Assembly (NCBI GenBank): GCA_018873245.2
Contig: JAEMBT020000001.1
Coordinates: 744,001-808,000, forward strand
Direction: 5' to 3'
Length of the DNA: 64,000 nucleotides
Source of the DNA: Archegozetes longisetosus
Taxonomy: Eukaryota > Arthropoda > Arachnida > Sarcoptiformes > Trhypochthoniidae
Positions 12,423 to 21,800 of the stretch are shown here, piece by piece. Every line of letters starts with the position of its first letter. Within the stretch, counting starts at the first letter, position 1. A program made the position numbers and the translations under genes. Under the pieces are notes generated by a model. The model had not been told where the DNA came from. It worked only from the letters and a program-made list of their open reading frames with translations, and did not search any database.

Positions 12423-15400
12423 TTAAAAGATTTTATGGGGATTCATCAAATTCTTTGGATCAAATGCGTATTTTATGCGTCTCATTAATTCAATGGCTTC
12501 GCTGTCAAATTGTTTGCGTAGAAGCTGCATCTTTCCTCTTCCGATTCCCTGATATTTATAAATAATTCATATAAAATCAATTTAAATTAATGATCAATTA
12601 AAGCTGAATACATACATGTTCTCCAGTACAAGTTCCACCCAATTCCAATGCATACCTATTGAATGTGCAAAAAATACATTATTCAAGCATTATCAAAATA
12701 TTAGCTAAGATCTAGAAACTTTTTCGTTTATAAAAAGAGATCAGAACTAAACTAAATCATAACATACTCTCCCATTTCATATGCTGTTAACTTTACTTTT
12801 TTTAGTTCACTTTCATCATTGAAATTAAATACAATGATAGTATGAAAGTTACCGTCACCGACATGACCAAACATTGGGCCTACAATCAGGAATAGAAGAG
12901 AAATCAATTAAATATAACATACAGTGTAATTTCATATTCCAAAAGTTGTGCTATTTTGAACTCTTCGATTGAATTTGGATCATAAAATAATTGAGTGTGA
13001 AAATTTCCATCTCCGACATGTCCGACACACGTACCAATTAATCCTGACTTTTTGATCAATTCTTTCGTTTTCAAAATCATTTGAGTCAACTTCGAAATAG
13101 GGACACAAACATCAGTGATTAGAGCTTTACACGAGGGTTTAAGCGCTAAACAAGCGTAATATAATTCATGTCTCGCTTTCCATAGCTTTTTCCTATTTTC
13201 AAGATCTGTAGACCACTCAAAATTTGAACCCCCATTAGATGTTGCGATTTGTCGGACTAATTCAGCTCTTGCATTGACCTCTTCTAATGTCGAACCATTA
13301 AATTCAAGAAATAAAGTAGGACTGTCTGGAAGTTCGACTTTACTATAAGAACGACAGGCTTTGATTGATATATCATCTAGATATTCAACTCTTGCAATAG
13401 GAATGCTGCTTTGAAGTGTCTGTATTACAGAATCAATAGCTGCCTGATCGGTTGGGAATGAACAAACTCCCAGTGCAACCTAAATTGCAACAGACAAATA
13501 CATCAGGGTGATTGCAGAAAGTCAAAAATCACTGATTTCTGCATTTACTGATTCTGGAATAGCGTGTAATTTTAGACATATTTTCGTGATTGTGCCTAAA
13601 GTTCCTTCGCTGCCAACAAAAAGTGGTGTCAAGTTATAACCAGCCGAAGACTTCCTAAAAATTTAGAAAAAGGAAATCAAAACTCAGTTTTAAATTAGTA
13701 AAATGAATAAATATCTGAAACCTTGCTCTACAAGCTTTTCCACTAGTGTTAATGATTTCTCCGTTCGGTAAAACTACTTCTAGGTTAAGTACGTTCTCTT
13801 TCATTGTTCCGTATGCAACCGCATTAGTTCCTACAAAATCTTTTTCTTATACAATATTTTGAAAACTATAGACAAATGATTACCCGAAGCTCCTGTTGCA
13901 CTCATACCACCAAGTGAGGCACTGGCACCTGGATCTGAAAAAGCATTCGATAATGTTGTTTACTCATATATTTGCGTTTGATGCTAACCTACTGGAAACC
14001 AAAGACCGGTATCTCTAAGATAATCATTGAGTGCTCTCCAGGTCACACCTGCTTCTACAGTACAATCGAAATCTTCGGCGTTTACTTCAATTATTTGATT
14101 CATTTTAGTTAAATCAATACAAACGCCTCCCTGTAAAACAAAATGTATTTGTTTAAATTGGTATCCTGTTTAGCATTTCAATTGTGTTATAATTTTCAAA
14201 TTTATTCAGTTTGCTACTTAAATTGCATTAAAGAACAAGCAGTCAAAAATTTGATACTGAATCAGAAAAATTCAAATAGTTAAAAAAACTCATGAGTTTA
14301 ACTACAAATAACGAGTGAGAAATAAGTAAGCTATTTATTATCTAGAGAATCAGGTATCGTTCATTTCAATAGTAGGCTATCCACAAGCAACTCATCTGTT
14401 GTAGGTTTTTAAGTAAATTTACGGGTTTTTTGAGGATAGCTTTGTTTTCTCCTTTTAGAAATGATTGTGATTCAGATTTTTCTTCGCTGGATGTAGTTTT
14501 AGTGATTCTACTCTTTCATTAATGGTTTATGATCAACTTTAGCTTTGTTCGAATCCTTTTCATTTACTTTATTCTTTACAATATCATTTGCCTAAGATTT
14601 TACATTAACCTCTGGTTTATATGCGAAAATTTTCCCATTCTTAGCCGTCTTTTGATTATTTTGATTCTTCATATCGGACCAAATTCTTCGCCTTTTCACT
14701 ATTGCTGTCTTTAGTGACTAAGTTTTCATCTTTTTAATTAGTCGACAATATTTTTATTACTACCAGTCACAGCCACTATATTAGGTTTGGCTTTATTCGA
14801 CTTTGATTTATTGCTTTCTTCGATTGAATTGTAATTTGATTTGAAAGAGTGGTACAATTCTATTTGTTCTTGATAGAAAAGTTAAACTGCTGCAGTAATT
14901 ATAATAACTATGCCAAAAGAAATAGAACTTTAACATAATTGAGATTATTTTCTTTGAGTCACGATAATAAAATAAGTCGAAGCTCAAAGTATAATAGAAA
15001 TGATTGCATTTGCATACTCAATCGTATTTTCTATCGTTGAGCACGACCGATGGTTCGAGCTGTTATTTTTGAACAGACTGAAAATAAAATCTAATGATCG
15101 CTATTTAATTCGCATAAACAATGACAGGTGATTAAGAGCGCGCTAACGAACTAAATATCTTACTTGAAAAAATAATTGATATTAATTTGATTTTGGCAAA
15201 GTGTTCATCCAAGAAAGGATGGTTTTGACTCAGTTTTTATCTTATATTGTGCTTGTGGTAGTTTGGTACTCTGTTCTAGTTCTTTCATTAGCCATCTATT
15301 TTTGTAGTGGTAAAGAACATGACGATTGGGACAAAGTTTATGATAAATGCAAAGAGAAAAGTGCAAAATATCAATATATCATTCGATTCATATTTAGTAT

Positions 15401-17825
15401 GTCTCGAAAGAATTATCACATTAATAAGACAACAATGACAGTCGATGTATTGAAAGATAAGCAAATTTTAATGACACGTTTCACTGTCACACCAAAACAG
15501 TTTAAAGAATTTGTTCCAAAACCTAATGCTATGAACCAGAGAATGGTCAGATTTTTTCTATTCAGAAGAGAACCCCTCTTAGGCATCATAGATATGGTCA
15601 TTAATCATAACGGTTCGGGCACTTTGTTTGTTAACAATATTGAGATTCAAGAGATCAGAGAAAGTAAAGCGAGCATAGCATATGTCGGGCAAGATATCAG
15701 TCAATTGCCGAGAGATAAAGCATACATGAAACAATGCTTTCCGAGCGGTCAACAAGCGCGAACTATTGAGCCCTTTCTCAAACAGTCCGAACTACTCAAT
15801 GGTCTTGAATTCTTGGTTTTTATATTCGCGTCATTTAATATAATTCCATTGATATGCTTATTATGGATCTAGGACAATTTGTCTAATGACAATTCGACTA
15901 ATGGACAATTCGTCCAAAGGATAATTTGTCCAAAAGACGATTCGTCTAATAGGACGATACGTCCAAAGACCAATTGGTTCGATGGGCTCTATATAAAATG
16001 ATTATTTAAGAATTCAAATTTCTTTAGACATAAAAGAAAAACTTTTAAAGTCAAATTTTTAGAAAATTAAAATATTACTGAATAATTAAAAAAAGTAATA
16101 AAATTTGACTGAATAAAAACAATCATAAGTCAATGTATTAATTTTTGAAAACAAAATACTAGACTACAAGTGAACGTTATGAGCATAAGCACGTAGAACA
16201 GTAGTGTAGGTATTTTCAGATTGTTTTCAGGTATTAATTACTATGGGCCTGGGTATCCACCTACGCAGACAAATTTTCAGTCAAAATAACTTATTGGACA
16301 ATTTTTCCGTTGGACTTATTGTCTATTAGATGAATTATCTATTGGACGAAATATCTATTGGACAAATTACTCTATTAGACGAATTGTCTTTAGACTAATT
16401 GTCATTGGACGAACTGTCCGACAACGCTTATTATTAATACCTTGTAATCAGGAAGACAGAAAGTATTGTGAAGACTACAGGGATGGATTACTTTCAAGTG
16501 GATTCTCAGGACTTGCCTCCAGTACTATCTCTGCAATTATTTTCATAATTTTAGTCCTGATGTATCGTTACTCTATTAAAAAAGCGTACGCAAAAGCTTC
16601 AGGTCAAGGAATTTATGCCCAAATTAGAATCATTTACTCAGTGGTGGTAATTCTTGTTGGAATGATTTGTGGATATATTACAGCATTTCTTGCTTCGGCT
16701 AATAATAAGTTTCCATCAAAAAATGAGTCTCAATATTATGGACACGAGATTTATTGGGCGTTTGAGGTCGGGATCGGATTTAATGTATTCCTGACGATAT
16801 GGTTGTCAGCACTTTCCATTATCGCTCATTTGACTGGATTCCTCAGCTCGACTCCTGATGAGGAACTAGTCAGAAAGAGTGACTCGAAAGAAATGGGTTC
16901 AGCAACTATGAGATCTTCGAGCCAAGAAAGTGCTGGCGAAAATCATTTTAATCAATTCAATTTGAATAATGTCAAGTCTTTTTCACAATACGAAGGAACG
17001 CAACGGCACTCCAAAGTAAAAGCTTCTAATGTATCATCAGATTCGCAAGTGTCAAACAACGTAAAGAAAGGTTCATCAGTCGAGTCGACGGGTCAGCACT
17101 ACTTTCAACAACTTATGGTTGAAGGTCAGAGAAGAGTCAAATCGGTTTCGCAATATCAAGGCATTCAATAATAATTTGCAAATAATTGCCACTTTAATTT
17201 CATTAAAACTATATAAAACTATAAAACAGCATAACTTATCACACGCTTTCATCATTTATTACTACTTTTCGTACATTACCGTTCGAATATCATTTGATTC
17301 GATTATTAAATAAAAGTTTGTATTACTCACTAAAAGAGCATTAACTCCTCCTTCGAGTCCAGTTCCAGTTCCGTACGGAATGATCGGAACATTGAGTTCA
17401 TAACAAACTTTGGAGACTTGACTGACTTCTAGAGTAGATGATGGCCAAACGACATAATCAGAAGGTACTGGACTGTGCTCATATTAAGAATAGGTTTTGA
17501 AAGTAGTTAGATAATAAAACAAATAGAAGTAAATAAAAGTGTTCAATTGTGTTTACTCATAATATCCTTCATCTTTTCCGTGTTGTTCACGAACTGCTAA
17601 AGAAGTAGAAACATTATTTTTGCCTACTATTGATTGCAATGTTGACACCAAATTGTTTCCCTTTATTAACAAATATTTTGCAATTAATATATAACTTAGT
17701 GCTAGAAATTATTTTAAAAACTTCCGAATTGAATCATTTCTTACAGAAGACGTTAGTTTTCTTATCGAGTATGTTTTATTGTAATTAATGTAAGCATTCA
17801 TTAAATTCTTTCTGATAGCAAACAT
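12423..17825 (-). CDS. LDHD: LDHD, mitochondrial D-lactate dehydrogenase, complete gene with alternative exons
   Basis: FAD-dependent oxidation of D-lactate (and related D-2-hydroxyacids) to the 2-oxoacid in mitochondria. Exons, 5' to 3': 17745-17825, 17557-17660, 17331-17472, 13989-14130, 13884-13934, 13722-13830, 13549-13654, 13035-13479, then one of two 112-nt alternatives (12923-13034 or 12768-12879), 12616-12655 and 12423-12548. The total is 1458 nt, 485 residues (human about 507). A basic Ser/Thr-rich presequence ([10 protein letters not shown] start) precedes the PCMH FAD domain, with [34 protein letters not shown] and [18 protein letters not shown]. The FAD-oxidase C domain has APTLFLEF-like text ([10 protein letters not shown]), [17 protein letters not shown] and [11 protein letters not shown]. 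An ATG further upstream (17891) is possible, but 17825 gives the better presequence. The 3.2 kb intron 14131-17330 contains an opposite-strand gene. It lies 436 bp from divergent TIMM9. Confidence 0.93.
12768..12879 (-). other. LDHD: LDHD alternative segment A2 (catalytic motif, version 2)
   Basis: Also exactly 112 nt, preceded by an excellent acceptor (CTATTCCTGATTGTAG) and followed by GTATGT. It encodes 38 residues beginning [14 protein letters not shown] and ending YEMGE, then YALEL from the next exon. It enters in phase 1, which fits only the internal GTACGT donor at 13034. Following A1 (phase 2 end) it would shift the frame. Its second half ([17 protein letters not shown]) resembles the usual LDHD sequence. 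Confidence 0.85.
12923..13034 (-). other. LDHD: LDHD alternative segment A1 (catalytic motif, version 1)
   Basis: 112 nt directly continuous with the common exon 13035-13479 and ending at a GTATGT donor. It encodes 38 residues beginning [15 protein letters not shown] strong internal donor (GTACGT at 13034-13029) sits exactly at its 5' edge, so it can be excluded. It joins exon 12616-12655 in phase 2, ending in ...YEITL-YALEL. Its C-terminal part departs from the family more than segment A2 does. Confidence 0.8.
14390..14870 (-). pseudogene. Decayed Lys/Asn/Ser/Glu-rich coding remnant in the LDHD intron
   Basis: On the minus strand, several stretches read as low-complexity, charged, disordered protein, for example segments with [53 protein letters not shown] and [19 protein letters not shown]. 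They are separated by single stops and frame changes, with no splice sites that repair them. This looks like a fragment of a disordered protein gene decaying inside the intron. The parent gene is not recognised. Confidence 0.5.
15856..15864. repeat. Left copy of 9-bp target-site duplication GCTTATTAT
   Basis: Identical to 16426-16434. Ignoring one copy together with the element, the reading frame of the host gene is continuous. Confidence 0.8.
15865..16425. mobile_element. Foldback-like non-autonomous element, 561 bp
   Basis: Both ends are built of degenerate, roughly 18-nt units with core GACAATTYGTC (itself nearly palindromic): left 15873-15985, right 16298-16424. The right end, reverse-complemented, aligns with the left end as imperfect terminal inverted repeats (GGACARTTYGTCYAATGACA). 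The interior (about 15986-16297) is AT-rich and has no ORF. A 9-bp direct repeat, GCTTATTAT, flanks it exactly (15856-15864 and 16426-16434). Long repeat-structured inverted ends plus a 9-bp duplication recall foldback or Mutator-like elements; the superfamily is not settled. Confidence 0.8.
16426..16434. repeat. Right copy of 9-bp target-site duplication GCTTATTAT
   Basis: Identical to 15856-15864, immediately after the right inverted end of the foldback-like element. Confidence 0.8.
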
Positions 17826-18261
17826 CGTGTTAATTTTTGTCAGATTAATTAAATTCATTATAATATTATTAGAGAGAAGATAATTAAGCAAGAATTAGAT
17901 CGTTTCTATGATTATTATCTGATTTGAGTCCACATTTAATGTAAACAAACTCTTTCAATAAGCTAATTAAAAAATTGGATTCAACAATCAAAATTTGAAG
18001 CAGTATATTCAATTGTCGATTATTTCATTATGAGTTCTTCATTAATATCACTGAAGACAAGATTAAAATGATCAATAATTTAAAGTATAATTTGAAAGTC
18101 AACTAAAATGAGTAACAGCAATAAATTAAAATGAAAATGGTTTTAAACGTAATTTTTGTTCGTGTTCTCGAGAGGATTGCACGTGTGAATCACATGAGAT
18201 AATAAAGATCAAGTATTTTTCGGACATAATAAATTAACTGAAAATCAAATTGTACGAAAAG
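17826..18261. promoter_or_regulatory. Shared divergent promoter region of LDHD and TIMM9
   Basis: The 436 bp between the two start codons are non-coding. Two mitochondrial-protein genes are transcribed away from each other here, so co-regulation is plausible. No specific factor site is claimed. Confidence 0.4.
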
Positions 18262-18510
18262 ATGAGTCAAATGGCAGACAATACAAGCGATCAAATCAAG
18301 CAATTCAAAGACTTTATTCTCAATTACAACAAGCTATCGGAACAGTGTTTCAACGATTGCGTCCATGACTTCACTACAAGAAATGTCTCGACAAAAGAGG
18401 AAAGTTGTGCAAATAATTGTTTCGATAAGTTCTTGAAAATGAATCAGAGAATAAGTCAGAGATTCCAAGAATTACAACTGATTGCTAATGAAAAACAACA
18501 ACAAACTTAG
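18262..18510 (+). CDS. TIMM9: TIMM9, small Tim chaperone of the mitochondrial intermembrane space
   Basis: 82 residues in a single exon. Tim9 pairs with Tim10 in a hexamer that escorts hydrophobic carrier proteins to the TIM22 complex. The text SDQIKQFKDFILNYNKL followed by SEQCFNDCVHDFTTRNV is near-diagnostic of Tim9. The twin CX3C motifs are complete (CFNDC and CANNC, 16 residues apart in the usual spacing) and are followed by KFLKMNQRISQRFQELQ. The start is the ATG of MSQMADN; a second ATG three codons on is also possible. It is convergent with QTRT1, and an AATAAA lies at 18722. Confidence 0.95.
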   Translation: MSQMADNTSDQIKQFKDFILNYNKLSEQCFNDCVHDFTTRNVSTKEESCANNCFDKFLKMNQRISQRFQELQLIANEKQQQT

Positions 18511-18721
18511 TAATAATGTTCATTACATTATTAATATCATTACAAACTGTAAATTACGGCTCTAATGATGATACTAATTGTAATTCTGATTATTTCATGA
18601 TTTTATCATAAATTTAGAATTTTTACATTAGACACTTATTAATACTTGAATTGTTAGAGAATCGTATCTACTTGTGACCAATAAGAATTAGAGATAATGC
18701 AACCGATTTCACTTTTCATTA

Positions 18722-18727
18722 AATAAA
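18722..18727 (+). terminator. Candidate polyadenylation signal for TIMM9
   Basis: AATAAA, 212 bp past the TIMM9 stop, in the 353-bp gap before the convergent QTRT1 stop. Confidence 0.4.
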
Positions 18728-18863
18728 GCTTAAAATTCGATGATTGTAAAGAAAATTTATTTAAAGTCGACCAAATATCTAATTAAATTAATTGATACAA
18801 AATAAGTTTGACTTGATTGCAATTTCAATTCTTATCATAAAATTAAGTTAAAATATTACAATT

Positions 18864-20144
18864 TTAAATATCTAATTTTAAAATATTGAGAGCATCGCAA
18901 ATCCATTTTGGATAATTGTCTTTAGAGTTGAAATGATATCTCAAATTTTCTGCAATGAATTCCTCGAACTTTCCCTCTTTGATAGAATTTCTGATTTTTT
19001 GCATAAAACGCATTTGAAATCTGGTGTTGTGCTGAGTCAGTAAGTGACATCCGACTGTATTTTTGTTTCTCATCAGATAATGAACATAAGATCGCGTATA
19101 GTTTTTACATGTCTTACAGTCGCATTCATCACAAATTGGTCTAAAGTCTTGAGCAAATGATTTGTTTTTAAGCGATAATTGTTTTCCATATCCTACAAGA
19201 GCAGAACCGAATCGCGCAGTTCTTGTGGGGAAAACGCAGTCAAACAAATCACAACCGAGTGCGCAACACATTAACATATCTAAAGCCATTCCGACTCCCA
19301 TTAGATATCGAGGTTTTCCAACTGGAAGTGATTCAGTACTCACTCCAACCATTTCAATGAATTTATCTTTTTCTTCTCCACCACTCAGTCCTCCGATTGC
19401 TATTCCTACTGAATCTCTTTTGACGATCTCTTTCGCACAAATTCGTCTCAATTCGGAGTTAAGTCCGCCCTGAATTATAGGAAACAAGTTTTGTTTTGAT
19501 TGTCTATTGGCTTCGATGTGAGTTTTCAAACATCGATCGTACCATCGAACAGATCGATATGTGGCCGTTTCGACTCTTTCAGGTGTTGGACATGTACTCT
19601 CGACCACATCGTCCAATTGCATCATTATATTTGATCCGATCTTGTGCTGCATTTCAGTTGCCTTTTCGGGCGTTAAATACAGTTCGTCGTCATTACTGTT
19701 ATCTTCATTGGTATTATTGGTAAGATTGCTTTGATTGCTATTACTTTTAGCGTATGGAGACCTGAAGACAACGCCGTCTTCAGAAACTATTGTCAATTTA
19801 CTTAAGGAAACCATTTGAAAACCTCCCGAATCTGTGAGAACAGCGTTTCTCCATCTCATGAACTCATGAATTCCGCCACACTTTTCAATCACATCGACTC
19901 CTGGACGACATCCCAAATGATAGGTATTCGATAACATGAGCCGACATTCAGTCTCTTCTATTTGTTTTGGTAGAACTCCTTTTAGGGTAGCGTTAGTCCC
20001 GACCGGCATAAACGTTGGCGTTTCTATTGTGGTCGCACCAGATGAACACAGTCCATTACTCACTGCTTTTAGTTCAAGTTTTCCCAAACGAGCTCTTGTT
20101 TTATGGCATTCAGTTAATACCTCAAACTTTAGCGCCTTATTCAT
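18864..20144 (-). CDS. QTRT1: QTRT1, catalytic subunit of queuine tRNA-ribosyltransferase
   Basis: 426 residues, intronless. With QTRT2 it exchanges guanine 34 for queuine in GUN-anticodon tRNAs. Visible family signatures: TPTFMPVGT, the LSNTYHLGCRPG region, the catalytic-site LTDSGGFQMVSLS (Asp, residue about 105), MQLDDVVEST, IIQGGL, YLMGVG, and the nucleophile-region DLFDCVFPTRTARFG. The zinc site near the C-terminus is C-x2-C-x-C-x2-C followed by a C-H pair (CDECDCKTCKNYTR...GCHLLTQHN). The oddity is a roughly 22-residue Asn/Ser/Asp-rich insertion (about residues 133-155) after VVFRSPY, where the family has a short loop. The start is the first ATG, in good context. Confidence 0.95.
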   Translation of the reverse strand: MNKALKFEVLTECHKTRARLGKLELKAVSNGLCSSGATTIETPTFMPVGTNATLKGVLPKQIEETECRLMLSNTYHLGCRPGVDVIEKCGGIHEFMRWRNAVLTDSGGFQMVSLSKLTIVSEDGVVFRSPYAKSNSNQSNLTNNTNEDNSNDDELYLTPEKATEMQHKIGSNIMMQLDDVVESTCPTPERVETATYRSVRWYDRCLKTHIEANRQSKQNLFPIIQGGLNSELRRICAKEIVKRDSVGIAIGGLSGGEEKDKFIEMVGVSTESLPVGKPRYLMGVGMALDMLMCCALGCDLFDCVFPTRTARFGSALVGYGKQLSLKNKSFAQDFRPICDECDCKTCKNYTRSYVHYLMRNKNTVGCHLLTQHNTRFQMRFMQKIRNSIKEGKFEEFIAENLRYHFNSKDNYPKWICDALNILKLDI

Positions 20145-20368
20145 TATTTATTATTATCAGAATTTCAATATTAATATTCGAACACTTTATTAATTTGAAT
20201 CAATTGTTTGTATACAATAAATGATTTGAAAAACACGTGTAAGCAAATAAATACTAAAAGTGACATCAATTACGTAAAGATTTAGAAGTTTTATAAAGTT
20301 ATGAAACTCGAACTCTAACACAAAGTTAAACGAACACTTGAAATTCTTTGATTAGATATTTTCAAATT

Positions 20369-21800
20369 TCAATTATTGGAAATTTTGTTCAGAATCCAAT
20401 CGTAATAATGAGAAACGCGAGTGAACACAGAGGGATATCCTTTGGAAGCGCATGGATTTGAGGTCCATGAAGCGACTCCGACTTGAACCCATTGACCATC
20501 ATTTGCCATACACTGTAGTGGTCCGCCTGAGTCTCCAGTACAGACACCTCTCTCTTCTTTTAAATTTCCGGAACAAACATGACCGTCAGATATCGGCCAT
20601 TCAATACCTGGCCATGCTTTTAGGCACGACTTATTATCTACAATCGGTTGTGAAATTTTTTGAAGATTATTTGATAGCTTTTCGTCTAATTAGATAAACA
20701 AAGCCATTATTTCAGTACTTATTCTTATTTGCTTCAGAAAAATCCAAAACTAATTATTCATTAAAAATAATTTTTCAATGATGAAAACATACTATCTTTG
20801 CTTTTGCCCCATCCGGTGGCCACACAAGTACGTCCGGCCGGCAGATTAGTCGATTTTAGTGCCAAACAAATTGGCTTCAAATGACTATCTTTATCATTAA
20901 AATCAACTTTTTTTGCTAATTTCAATAGAGTTATGTCATTAATTTGATTAGAACTTGAATAGTTTTCATGAATGAAAATCTAAAAAATAAATATGAAAAC
21001 GTTTGTTTAAGTTTGTTGTTTGAGTGAAAGTATGAGCATAACTGACTCGACTTATATCGAACTGTCGTTCAGTTTTTTCGACTTGATTGAGATTATGTTT
21101 TCCGACTTTTACGACCCAATTGCTAGGACTAGAACTGCGACGAAAACAATGCGCTGCAGTCAAAACCCACTGGTCTGATATGAGAGAAGCGCCACAAATA
21201 TGAGAAGAAAGATATTTCACTTGAAGCGATGTCTGCCACGGAAACTCCAAGGGCTTTGTTGACTGACCACCAATTATTTTCGGTGATTCATCTAATCGTC
21301 TGATATTACATTGAGGTAAACCTTGGCCTTTAAAGAGAAAGCTTAAGGCTTAACGAGTTGCTGCCTCACACAATTGAGCCTAATTATAACACTCGTGGTA
21401 ACAAAATATAATAGTCAATTGAGTTTGCTAATTGCAAAAACTCCTTGCACAATGTTTTTGTTTGAAAAACAGCTTTAGGTTTGTTTCAACTTCAATCTGA
21501 TTCTACTCAGAAATGACTGTCAAATAAAAACTACTATTAAGGAAAACATATACAAAAAATAACTAAATGTACAAAAGAAAATGAAACCTATAAATGAAAA
21601 CTATTGAGGAAAAAGAAGAATCAAAAGTGTGATATTTAAAAACTGACGTGAATAATAGGAAAAGCAAAAATGAAAATATGAAAATGAAAGCAGACTAATT
21701 TGTAGGTTTGTATTTTAATACCCTTATAATATCCATTGGACGCTTTAACAAGTAATAAACTTGCAAAAAAGTAAGCGATCATTAAAATATTACTCAGCAT
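20369..21800 (-). CDS. Secreted chymotrypsin-fold serine protease, elastase-like
   Basis: Four exons: 21722-21800, 21047-21327, 20793-20979 and 20369-20685; total 864 nt, 287 residues, all phases consistent. Exon 1 is a signal peptide (MLSNILMIAYFFASLLLVKA). The zymogen is cleaved at SPK|IIGGQ. The catalytic triad is complete: TAAHC, DITLLKL and GDSGGP. The pocket residues read from position are Gly at 189 (G-V-C-T-G-D-S), Thr at 216 (SWTSNP) and Ser at 226 (GYPSVFTRV), so it is not trypsin-like; the end (PSVFTRVSHYYDWI) resembles chymotrypsin-like elastases. The short propeptide carries one Cys, which could tie it to the catalytic domain. Physiological substrate unknown; digestive use is an inference. 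Confidence 0.88.

Larger units (their letters stand above)
15219..17171 (+). pseudogene. Second polycystin-1-like PLAT/5-TM gene, ORF interrupted by a foldback element
   Basis: The gene lies inside an LDHD intron on the opposite strand. The first part (15219-15872) starts [10 protein letters not shown] with a membrane helix (residues about 5-28). A PLAT-like domain follows, containing [20 protein letters not shown] (the usual LG...I...HDNSG pattern), then the start of TM2. It ends in a stop that lies in inserted DNA. The second part (16435-17171) continues in the same frame with C-x8-C-x2-Y-R-D-G, TM3, TM4, TM5 and a Ser/Asn/Gln-rich tail. Ignoring the element and one copy of its target duplication, the frame is continuous over 460 codons. 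The order TM1-PLAT-TM2-5 is the same as in the gene at 8919. As read here the gene is broken; whether other alleles are intact, or the insert is spliced out, cannot be seen. Upstream exons are possible. Confidence 0.6.

Noticed and set aside
12768..13034. LDHD using both catalytic segments in one mRNA
   Set aside because: A1 ends in phase 2 and A2 starts in phase 1, so joining them shifts the frame. The 43-nt gap would also be a very short intron.
15201..17171. Two separate genes (15201-15872 and 16560-17171)
   Set aside because: The upstream frame of the second part is open to the 9-bp duplication, and the two parts join in one frame when the inserted element and one duplication copy are ignored. 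15201 is a GTG and 15219 is the first ATG.
12423..17825. D-2-hydroxyglutarate dehydrogenase (D2HGDH) instead of LDHD
   Set aside because: [26 protein letters not shown] and GGTCTGEHG follow the LDHD pattern rather than the D2HGDH pattern.
18250..18261. TIMM9 starting four codons earlier
   Set aside because: That codon is TTG. The first ATG is at 18262, matching the usual Tim9 N-terminus length.
19162..20224. Plus-strand ORFs over QTRT1
   Set aside because: They are antisense shadows of the conserved QTRT1 frame, with no family similarity.
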